Positions 1-5,349 of a stretch of DNA of 7,532 nt are shown in pieces. Location of the stretch: contig JALRIQ010000224.1 of the NCBI GenBank assembly GCA_023277325.1, positions 1 to 7,532 of the forward strand, in the 5' to 3' direction. The position numbers were made by a program, and so were the translations under genes. Origin of the DNA: Bacteroidia bacterium. GTDB taxonomy: Bacteria; Bacteroidota; Bacteroidia; UBA8524. Positions within the stretch are counted from its first letter, which is position 1, and each line of letters starts with the position of its first letter. The notes under the pieces were generated by a model, which ran no database searches, was not told the origin of the DNA, and saw nothing but the letters and a program-made list of their open reading frames with translations.

Positions 1-457
1 AAAACACAATTTTACCCTCAATCTCTTTGGGGTCCATTTTGCTCAGCTCGTTCCAACCCATCACTTCTATCACTTCGCCCGATACTTCTCCCGGAACTGA
101 TCCACCTAAGGCACAAATGGGCATCGGACGAATCGGCTCATCGGAAGCAGACAAAGTAACCACCAACGGCGACTCACTGCCGCGCTCCCAATGCGGCACC
201 ATCACCTCCTGGCGGTATACCGAATCGAAGCCATAGTTTTTCATCTTTCCTTCTGTGAGGTCAACTGCCTTTTGGGCTGCCACAGAACCACTCAGGCGTG
301 GGCCAGCCTGCTTACAGAGGTCTTCTAAATCCGTATAAGATCTGCCTTTGGTTAAAGCCTCTTCGAAAATGTGGGCAATGAAAAGGGAATCTTCATTGAC
401 TTGTGCCAAGGTAAACAATGGAAACAGACAAAGAATCAGGGTATAGATGCGTTTCAT
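1..457 (-). CDS. M28 family metallopeptidase, carboxypeptidase Q-like, N-terminal part (3' end beyond left edge)
   Basis: The minus-strand frame opens with ATG at 457-455 and stays open to the window edge, giving 152 visible residues with no stop. It starts with a Sec signal peptide (MKRIYTLILCLFPLFTLAQ, cut near residue 18-19). The segments after it resemble the start of secreted M28 aminopeptidase/carboxypeptidase Q (plasma glutamate carboxypeptidase) proteins: a GPRLSGS motif at residues 52-58, VPHWERG at 87-93, LGGSVPG at 117-123, and EGKIVF at 147-152, which looks like the start of a PA-domain strand. Family members are zinc exopeptidases that trim peptides outside the cytoplasm. The metal ligands lie in the C-terminal half and are not visible here, so activity cannot be judged. 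The gene is divergent from the thioredoxin-like gene at 546. The family call is from remembered motif similarity; the substrate is unknown. Confidence 0.82.
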   Translation of the reverse strand, partial: MKRIYTLILCLFPLFTLAQVNEDSLFIAHIFEEALTKGRSYTDLEDLCKQAGPRLSGSVAAQKAVDLTEGKMKNYGFDSVYRQEVMVPHWERGSESPLVVTLSASDEPIRPMPICALGGSVPGEVSGEVIEVMGWNELSKMDPKEIEGKIVF

Positions 458-545
458 GGAATACAAATTTGCACTTTTCTACGAACATCTTGCTGCATGG
501 CATCTTCCTTGCGGATTATCAGCGATTATCGTAATTTTCCCAACT
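458..545. promoter_or_regulatory. Divergent intergenic region with candidate plus-strand promoter and a helical-turn direct repeat
   Basis: This 88-bp spacer separates two divergent start codons and must hold both promoters. For the plus-strand gene a Bacteroidota-type promoter can be drawn: TTG at 509-511, a 20-bp spacer, and TAATTTTC at 532-539, which matches TAnnTTTG except for the last base. That would place transcription start within a few bases of the ATG at 546, so the leader would be extremely short. For the minus-strand peptidase only the self-complementary CAAATTTG at 464-471 resembles a -7 box (one mismatch), and no good TTG lies upstream of it. Two copies of GATTATC (514-520 and 524-530) are spaced exactly 10 bp apart inside the plus promoter spacer. 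Seen directly: the repeats and boxes. Inferred: their function. Confidence 0.35.
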
Positions 546-1967
546 ATGATTCGAAGTGTACGCGCGTTGTTTTTTGTGAGTTTAGTGATGCTGACTGGAG
601 CGGCTTTTTCTCAAGTTCAAACCATCATTCACGGAAATTTAAACGAGTTTGGAGCAGAAGAAGTTAAACTCATCTATAATAAAGTCCCTTTTGCCAGCAA
701 GCCTTTGGAGCTCAAAGCGCAGGCGGATAGCAGCGGACAGTTTTTTATCCAATTTCCTTTGGATAAGGCTGCGAATATTGACTTCTATCATGGCAGTAAA
801 TCCATATCCTTAATCATCGCTCCTGGTGATAGCTTTTATGTAGATGTAAAAAAGACGGACGACGCACTTGATGCCTATACACTTAGCGGACGAGGTTATG
901 AGGAATCCTATCTGAACTATTTAATCTTTCGCGACTTCGACAGAAATGTCATCCAAACCTTTCAGGATCAGGTAAAAAACCTGGACGTAAATGCCTACGA
1001 TGCAAAAGTGCAAACCTGGATGAAGGACTTCCGCGAAGTGCTCAAAAAAAGCCTGAAGGAGATTGATGCAGATAAAACACTTAGAAAACATGCAGAACGC
1101 ATGGGCTTAATCAAAGAGGCCAACTATTACCTCATCTATGCCAATTACCAAAAGAATGTGACGCAAAAGGCCTTTCCATTGCCTAAGAATTTTGAAAAAG
1201 TCCTTTCCAATAAAACCTTATTTGAAATTGACTATACCCCGAGTCCGGAATACCAGAACTTCCTGCTGTTGCACCTAACCACCATCGGACCAACTCCTAA
1301 GGAAAATGTATGCGACGGAGTGATTGAATTCCTCGACTTTATCGATAGCGTTTACGCTCAGAAATCGCACGACGAACTCATGGCTCGTGTACTTTGGGAA
1401 GGCATGGACAATGGCTGTTTTAAGCGGACGAAAAAATACTACGATGCTTATGTGGCAACCTCTACCTTTCCTGATTATGTGCAAACCCTTCAGGCCAAAG
1501 CATCCCAATTGGCGACATTAGAACCTGGTGATATTGCTCCCGATTTCGAGTTTGTGGATATGAATGGAAATATCCATATGCTGTCAGAATTCCGCGGAAA
1601 AGTGATTTACCTCGACTTTTGGGCCACCTGGTGTGGACCCTGCATCCAGTCGATGAAACTTTCTGCCCCGCTAAAAGAGAAATTCAAAGGCAATGAAAAT
1701 GTGGCCTTCGTTTATATTTCGACTGATCAAAATGCGCAGAAATGGCAAGGACACGCCATTACCAATAATGGAGAGCCGAATATGTGGCATATGGGACCAA
1801 GCGCCTACGCTGCTTCAGTAGCTTACCGTATCCAAACGATTCCCCGCTATGTGATCATCGATAAAGAAGGAAAAATTGTAGATGCCAATGCGCCGCGCCC
1901 ATACTCTCCTGAAATTGAAGGAATTTTATTGAGAGAAGCTGCGAAGCCATATACGCCGAAGCCTTAA
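546..1967 (+). CDS. Exported TlpA/ResA-like thioredoxin-fold protein
   Basis: This 473-residue protein is probably a thiol-disulfide oxidoreductase acting outside the cytoplasm. A Sec signal peptide (MIRSVRALFFVSLVMLTG, then AAFSQ; cut near residue 22) lacks a lipobox. Residues about 25-115 form a beta-rich region like the DUF4369-type N-terminal domain of Bacteroidota TlpA proteins, and about 120-320 is mainly helical. A C-terminal thioredoxin/redoxin domain (about 327-465) carries the active site W-C-G-P-C with cysteines 363 and 366, and the cis-proline in TIPRY at Pro433. I chose ATG 546 over the in-frame ATG at 447 because the signal peptide starts there; the longer form adds 33 residues and overlaps the start of the divergent peptidase gene. 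The frame ends in three consecutive in-frame TAA codons (1965-1973). Partner and substrate are unknown. Confidence 0.88.
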   Translation: MIRSVRALFFVSLVMLTGAAFSQVQTIIHGNLNEFGAEEVKLIYNKVPFASKPLELKAQADSSGQFFIQFPLDKAANIDFYHGSKSISLIIAPGDSFYVDVKKTDDALDAYTLSGRGYEESYLNYLIFRDFDRNVIQTFQDQVKNLDVNAYDAKVQTWMKDFREVLKKSLKEIDADKTLRKHAERMGLIKEANYYLIYANYQKNVTQKAFPLPKNFEKVLSNKTLFEIDYTPSPEYQNFLLLHLTTIGPTPKENVCDGVIEFLDFIDSVYAQKSHDELMARVLWEGMDNGCFKRTKKYYDAYVATSTFPDYVQTLQAKASQLATLEPGDIAPDFEFVDMNGNIHMLSEFRGKVIYLDFWATWCGPCIQSMKLSAPLKEKFKGNENVAFVYISTDQNAQKWQGHAITNNGEPNMWHMGPSAYAASVAYRIQTIPRYVIIDKEGKIVDANAPRPYSPEIEGILLREAAKPYTPKP

Positions 1968-1977
1968 TAATAAAAGC

Positions 1978-2006
1978 TTGATTCCCTTTTTAATAGTGCA
2001 TCTTTG
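1978..2006 (+). promoter_or_regulatory. Candidate Bacteroidota-type promoter for the CsbD-like gene
   Basis: TTG at 1978-1980 is followed by an 18-bp spacer and CATCTTTG at 1999-2006. This fits the TTG-N17-23-TAnnTTTG pattern with one mismatch at the first T. Transcription would start near 2010-2012, leaving a leader of about 35 nt before the ATG at 2046. The -33 element lies only about 10 bp past the stop of the upstream gene, and no intrinsic terminator is seen between the genes, so readthrough could add to expression. Confidence 0.42.
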
Positions 2007-2007
2007 T

Positions 2008-2033
2008 TAGGTGTTTGAATTCGCAAGCACCTA
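2008..2033 (+). promoter_or_regulatory. Leader hairpin / inverted repeat upstream of the CsbD-like gene
   Basis: TAGGTGTTTG (2008-2017) pairs with CAAGCACCTA (2024-2033) around a 6-nt loop AATTCG. This gives a 10-bp stem in RNA with a single G-U wobble. It begins just after the candidate -7 box and ends 12 nt before the start codon, so it would form the very 5' end of the mRNA. No run of T follows it, which argues against an intrinsic terminator for the upstream gene. It could protect the transcript end, modulate translation, or be a DNA operator. The stem is directly visible; the role is inferred. Confidence 0.5.
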
Positions 2034-2045
2034 CAAGCTTGCCCT

Positions 2046-2270
2046 ATGGATCAAAAAGACAACAAACACCCGGTTAAATTTGAAGTAATCGGCGATTGGG
2101 CCCCTCAGATGGCCTACCTGAAAAATCAATTTCCAGCACTTACTGAAAAGGACCTTGAATACCTTCCCGGAAGAGAATTTGAATTAATTGGCTCGATACG
2201 CAGTCGCTTGAACAAATCTTTCGATGAAGTCAAAGAACTGATTCGACTGGCAGAGATAGAAGTAAGGTAG
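2046..2270 (+). CDS. Small CsbD-like (YjbJ-type) stress-related protein
   Basis: A 74-residue cytoplasmic protein with no signal peptide, membrane segment or cysteine. Its pattern follows the CsbD/YjbJ family: an early Trp (W18), a short helix (QMAYLKNQFP), the turn LTEKDLEYLPG (32-42) with Asp36 and Gly42, then FELIGSIRSRLNKSFDEVKEL (45-65), which matches the family's G-x-x-x-x-L-x-G-x-I-x-x-R layout followed by a short helix. CsbD in Bacillus is a sigma-B general stress protein and the family is often stress-induced; its molecular function is not established. Family members are usually about 60-70 residues, so this is full length, with roughly ten extra N-terminal residues. It has its own candidate promoter and a leader hairpin, and it is convergent with the histidine kinase gene. 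Confidence 0.72.
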   Translation: MDQKDNKHPVKFEVIGDWAPQMAYLKNQFPALTEKDLEYLPGREFELIGSIRSRLNKSFDEVKELIRLAEIEVR

Positions 2271-2418
2271 ACGACAGGCCATAGTCCATAGACCTATAGA
2301 GGTTTGTGAAAAGGTCCAAGGTAATGGGTTACAGGTTAGAATTATTCGACCAATAGCCTCCCGTCATCCCGTCATCCCCTCACCTTTCCGCCGAAGCGCA
2401 GCGGAGGTGGACCGAAAT
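2271..2418. repeat. Convergent intergenic spacer with short repeats and hairpins
   Basis: This 148-bp non-coding stretch lies between two gene ends. It holds CCATAG repeated at 2279-2284 and 2286-2291, then a small hairpin AGACCT-ATAG-AGGTTT (2290-2305, 6-bp stem with one wobble). A tandem of the 8-bp unit CCCGTCAT occurs twice at 2360-2375. A larger bulged hairpin pairs CACCT(TT)CCGC (2381-2391) with GCGGAGGTG (2401-2409). None of the stems is followed by a T tract on either strand, so they are poor classical intrinsic terminators, though the last one could still serve both converging transcripts. The composition suggests a decayed dispersed intergenic repeat. Confidence 0.4.
2381..2409. terminator. 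Possible bidirectional terminator-like hairpin without a T tract
   Basis: Nine base pairs form between 2381-2391 and 2401-2409, with a two-T bulge on the left arm and a 9-nt loop. It sits 10 bp beyond the histidine kinase stop codon and 111 bp beyond the CsbD-like stop, the right place to separate converging transcripts. The lack of a T run on both strands keeps confidence low; a repetitive extragenic palindrome is an equally good reading. Confidence 0.28.
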
Positions 2419-3465
2419 CTATTCGCCTGCTCCCTTCTTCAGGGTAAATCCAAAGGTGGTTCCTGCGCCAACTTTACTGCGCACATTGATAGTTTGACCG
2501 TGAGCCTCGATGATATGCTTAACGATGGCCAATCCAAGACCATTTCCGCCGGCTTCGCGAGAACGGCTCTTATCTACACGGTAGAACCGTTCGAATAAAC
2601 GGCCAAGGTGTTTTTCTTCTATCCCTTCGCCATTGTCGCTAATCTCTACTAGGATATTTTCATCCATATCGTAGAAAGCACAATAGGTATGCCCGCCGTC
2701 ATTTCCATATTTGATGGAGTTCACCAGCAAATTCACCAAAACCTGACGAATCCGATATTTATCGGCATACACAAAAAATGGTTGGTCGCAGCCTTCCTTG
2801 AAGTTTAGGGTAATGCCTCTCTCCTGGGCCTTCATTTCCAGCGACTCAAAAATATCGCGGACTTGAGCATGGATATCAAAGCGCTCCATCTCCATTTTAA
2901 GCTGACCCGTTTCTAGCTGAGAGATATTAATCAGGTCTTCTACTAAGTCACACAAGCGATCCACTGATTTGGCCGCTTTTTTTAAGAAGTGAACATTCAC
3001 CTCTGGATCATCGATAGCTCCATCTATAAGTGTATGGATATACCCCTGAATATTGAAAATTGGGGTTTTTAATTCATGCGACACATTGCCGAGAAACTCC
3101 TTGCGGAAATTCTCCAATTTTTTTAACTCCTCGATTTCTGCATTTTGATCTTTCGCCCACAAAATCACTTCCTGGTTTACCTCGCTAATCGGGTCGGAAG
3201 TCATGTTCGACTTATTAAAAACAGAACTCGTATACCGCGTTGTTTTTAGACGATGGATATTTTTATAGATGAGCTTAATCTTCCGGTAAATGAAGATCTC
3301 CAACGCGTAGTAAAAGAAGATAAACGAGAATACCCCGGTAATGACGAAGAGGGCCAAAGCCTCCGTCCATGATGCCTGTATAAATGCAGTAAGCCCTCCA
3401 ACCAAGAGGGCTACAACGAGGGCGGTATAGAGCGCAATGCTGCTCGGAGTAGGGTTACGAATCAT
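2419..3465 (-). CDS. PhoR-like sensor histidine kinase with minimal extracytoplasmic region
   Basis: This 348-residue membrane kinase should autophosphorylate on His130 and pass phosphate to the regulator encoded just upstream. Two membrane segments (about 11-30 and 37-58) are separated by only some six residues. A linker and likely coiled coil (about 95-120) follow, then the HisKA H-box FLGNVSHELKTP (124-135), the N-box around NLLVNSIKY (245-253), G1 DNGEGI (277-282), the F-box FERFYR (291-296) and G2 GNGLGL (307-312). All catalytic boxes look intact. There is no PAS, HAMP or periplasmic sensor domain that I can recognise. ATG at 3465-3463 overlaps the regulator's TGA in an ATGA junction, which supports both this start and translational coupling. 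The kinase core resembles PhoR/CusS-type enzymes; the signal is unknown, so no gene symbol is given. Confidence 0.93.
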   Translation of the reverse strand: MIRNPTPSSIALYTALVVALLVGGLTAFIQASWTEALALFVITGVFSFIFFYYALEIFIYRKIKLIYKNIHRLKTTRYTSSVFNKSNMTSDPISEVNQEVILWAKDQNAEIEELKKLENFRKEFLGNVSHELKTPIFNIQGYIHTLIDGAIDDPEVNVHFLKKAAKSVDRLCDLVEDLINISQLETGQLKMEMERFDIHAQVRDIFESLEMKAQERGITLNFKEGCDQPFFVYADKYRIRQVLVNLLVNSIKYGNDGGHTYCAFYDMDENILVEISDNGEGIEEKHLGRLFERFYRVDKSRSREAGGNGLGLAIVKHIIEAHGQTINVRSKVGAGTTFGFTLKKGAGE

Positions 3466-4148
3466 CCTTCAAATTTATATCCAACTCCCTTGACGGTGCT
3501 GATATAAGCATCACCGAGCTTCTCGCGGATTTTTCGAATATGTACATCAATGGTTCGGTCAACAACCAATACATCATCTCCCCACACTTTTTCCAGAATA
3601 TTTTCTCGAGTGAATACTTTGCCTGGCTTACCTGCCAAGAGGTGCAGTAATTCAAATTCTTTTTTCGCCATTGGAATCACCACCCCATCTTTCTTCACAG
3701 AAAAACTATCGCGGTTGATTTCCAAATTGCCAATCGTTATGCTATCACTTACTTCTGCAGGAGCTTTACGACGCAAAATGGCATTGATGCGGCTGATAAG
3801 AACACGCGGCTTAATTGGTTTGGCGATATAATCATCCGCACCTACATTAAAGCCAGCAATCTCTGAATACTCTTCACTTCGTGCCGTTAGAAACACAATA
3901 AAGGTATTGTTGAATTGTTCTTCTTCGCGCAATCGTCTGCAGGTTTCGATACCGTCCAATACCGGCATCATTACATCCAGAACAACTAAGTCAGGGGTAA
4001 TTTCTTTGGCTTTATCGATACCTTCTTGACCGTTGGCTGCGAGGTGAACTTCGTAACCTTCACGCTTCAGGTTGTATTCAATAAACTCGAGGATATCGGG
4101 CTCATCATCTACAACGAGGATTTTGAAATTTTGATTTGTGTCCATCAT
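3462..4148 (-). CDS. OmpR/PhoB-family response regulator
   Basis: A 228-residue transcription factor paired with the adjacent kinase. The receiver domain (about 8-122) has the acidic pair Asp14-Asp15, phosphoacceptor Asp58 in LDVMMP, Thr88 in LTA and Lys110 in AKP, all as expected for a functional receiver. The C-terminal winged-helix domain (about 135-226) contains KKEFELLHLLAGKPGKVFTR and the recognition helix DRTIDVHIRKIREKLG (197-212), ending in the typical VKGVGYKFE. I chose ATG 4148; ATG 4145 is equally possible, and an in-frame TTG at 4160 would add four residues but is a rare start and abuts a leader hairpin. The stop overlaps the kinase start by 4 bp. A strong promoter candidate lies just upstream. 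Resemblance is to PhoB/PhoP-type regulators; the regulon cannot be read from this window. Confidence 0.94.
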   Translation of the reverse strand: MMDTNQNFKILVVDDEPDILEFIEYNLKREGYEVHLAANGQEGIDKAKEITPDLVVLDVMMPVLDGIETCRRLREEEQFNNTFIVFLTARSEEYSEIAGFNVGADDYIAKPIKPRVLISRINAILRRKAPAEVSDSITIGNLEINRDSFSVKKDGVVIPMAKKEFELLHLLAGKPGKVFTRENILEKVWGDDVLVVDRTIDVHIRKIREKLGDAYISTVKGVGYKFEG

Positions 4149-4161
4149 ATGTTTATGCAAG

Positions 4162-4214
4162 GTTACCCCCAGGTAATGAATTGCATATTAACTCAAATTT
4201 AAGTAATTGTTACC
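4162..4214. promoter_or_regulatory. Repeated TTACC half-sites around the regulator promoter; possible autoregulatory operator and leader hairpin
   Basis: Plus-strand GTTACC occurs at 4162-4167 and 4209-4214, and the inverted form AGGTAA at 4171-4176. The first and third form a perfect 5-bp stem with a 4-nt loop (TTACC-CCCA-GGTAA, 4163-4176), located in the predicted leader about 15 nt before ATG 4148. The copy at 4209-4214 sits inside the promoter spacer. OmpR-family regulators usually bind repeated half-sites and often control their own promoter, so an operator is plausible but unproven. Confidence 0.35.
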
Positions 4215-4222
4215 TCGCTCAA
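4194..4222 (-). promoter_or_regulatory. Promoter of the response regulator-kinase operon
   Basis: Read on the minus strand, TTG (4222-4220) is followed by an 18-bp spacer and TAAATTTG (4201-4194), an exact match to the Bacteroidota TTG-N17-23-TAnnTTTG pattern. Transcription would start near 4188, giving a leader of about 40 nt. The TTG overlaps the last codon and stop of the upstream lipoprotein gene, so the two-component operon has its own promoter even though it is co-oriented with gatB and the lipoprotein gene. Confidence 0.62.
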
Positions 4223-5349
4223 TTGAGAACTTCCTTCAATTTGTCTGCTAAGGCCTTTCCTCTCAAGTCTCTCGCAATGATTTTTCCATCGCGGTCAATC
4301 AGGAAAGTAGTAGGTATCGAGGTAACAGCATAAAGTCGTGCACCTGCAGAACGCCACTCTTGCAAGTCGCTTACATGTACCCAGTGTATTCCATCCTGGT
4401 GAATGGCTTCCTTCCATTTTGACGCCTCTTTATCCAGAGAAACTCCAAAAATTTCGAAACCTTTATCCTTATACATGTTGTATAAATTCAGCACATTAGG
4501 GTTTTCCTGACGGCAAGGGCCGCACCAGGATGCCCAAAAATCGATAAGGACTACCTTACCGCGCAAACTGCTTAGTCCAACTGGGTTTCCACTCGTATCA
4601 GGCAGGTTGATTTCTGGCGCCATTTGCCCCACTGCAGTCGCCTGCTGCGCTTTGTAGTTGCGCACAAAGGTCTGTACCAAATCTCCTTGTAATCCACTTG
4701 CATTGGCCTCTTCATACAATTCGGCCTTCATGGAATCGGTAAATGGCACTTGCAATGCCAAATGGTAATACAGTTTCACCAGCGGCGAATGAACATTTTT
4801 TAAGCTATCGGCATACTCTTGCACGTACTTATTGTTCACGGAAGTAAATTCTTCCCGTAATACGTTCAACTTGACCTCATCATTTGGGTCGATTTGCTCA
4901 GCGCGTTCGCGAATGGCTCCCAACTCTTTTCCAGAACGCACTTCGATATCGCGAAGTCTTCTAAAAATCTCACTCTCTTCAGAGCCAGAAACAGTATAAT
5001 TATCGTAGTTCTGATCAGGAACCTGCAACTGAATACGGTCTGCAGTATCCACCACCAAGAAGATCTTTTTGTATTGATCGAAATTGAAAATGGCCACAAA
5101 CTTCTCACGAGCAAAACCTTCGAGACGGAAATTTCCATCCACATCAGCCGTATCCGTAGCGAGTATTTCGGCTTGCTGACCAATTCTGCCAAGCATAATT
5201 ACCGTTCCTCTTCCGTTTTCAATATTTCCTTCAATCACGAAGTTGTTGAAGTTTTCTGCGGTCTCTTCTTCCTTTTCTTTCTTGTTGTCGCAAGCACTCA
5301 AAACGAAGAGCGCCAACATCGGCACTAAAATTCTCTTTATTTTTATCAT
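4219..5349 (-). CDS. TlpA-like thioredoxin-family lipoprotein with DUF4369-type N-terminal domain
   Basis: A 376-residue exported lipoprotein, probably a thiol-disulfide oxidoreductase or peroxiredoxin-like reductase. The signal ends in the lipobox LSAC, with lipidated Cys20. DNKKEKEEE follows the cysteine; acidic residues there are typical of the lipoprotein export signal that sends Bacteroidota lipoproteins to the surface. Residues about 36-120 form a beta-rich DUF4369-like domain (FVIEGNIENGRGTVIML start), about 122-235 is helical, and about 240-375 is a thioredoxin/redoxin domain with W-C-G-P-C (Cys276, Cys279) and cis-Pro346 in SIPTTF. The start ATG overlaps the gatB stop by 4 bp (ATGA), so translation is probably coupled. 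The overall architecture repeats that of the exported protein at 546-1967, but the two sequences differ considerably. The redox partner is unknown. Confidence 0.92.
   Translation of the reverse strand: MIKIKRILVPMLALFVLSACDNKKEKEEETAENFNNFVIEGNIENGRGTVIMLGRIGQQAEILATDTADVDGNFRLEGFAREKFVAIFNFDQYKKIFLVVDTADRIQLQVPDQNYDNYTVSGSEESEIFRRLRDIEVRSGKELGAIRERAEQIDPNDEVKLNVLREEFTSVNNKYVQEYADSLKNVHSPLVKLYYHLALQVPFTDSMKAELYEEANASGLQGDLVQTFVRNYKAQQATAVGQMAPEINLPDTSGNPVGLSSLRGKVVLIDFWASWCGPCRQENPNVLNLYNMYKDKGFEIFGVSLDKEASKWKEAIHQDGIHWVHVSDLQEWRSAGARLYAVTSIPTTFLIDRDGKIIARDLRGKALADKLKEVLN

Noticed and set aside
27..236. Plus-strand open frame of 69 codons
   Set aside because: Antisense to the M28 peptidase frame, which has a signal peptide and recognisable motifs; the plus-strand product has no family features.
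464..471. CAAATTTG as a promoter for the M28 peptidase gene
   Set aside because: One mismatch to the -7 box and no TTG at a suitable distance; the match may simply reflect an AT-rich palindrome.
371..667. Plus-strand open frame of 98 codons
   Set aside because: Spans the divergent spacer and overlaps two better-supported genes in other frames; the product is unlike any protein I recognise.
4149..4160. TTG start adding four residues to the response regulator
   Set aside because: Two ATG codons follow at 4148 and 4145, and receivers of this family usually begin only a few residues before the first strand; the TTG also abuts a leader hairpin.
4866..5192. Minus-strand open frame of 108 codons
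   Set aside because: Out-of-frame shadow within the lipoprotein gene, with a low-plausibility composition.
4894..5328. Plus-strand open frame of 144 codons
   Set aside because: Lies wholly antisense to the TlpA-like lipoprotein gene, whose lipobox and domain order are convincing; it has no motif of its own.
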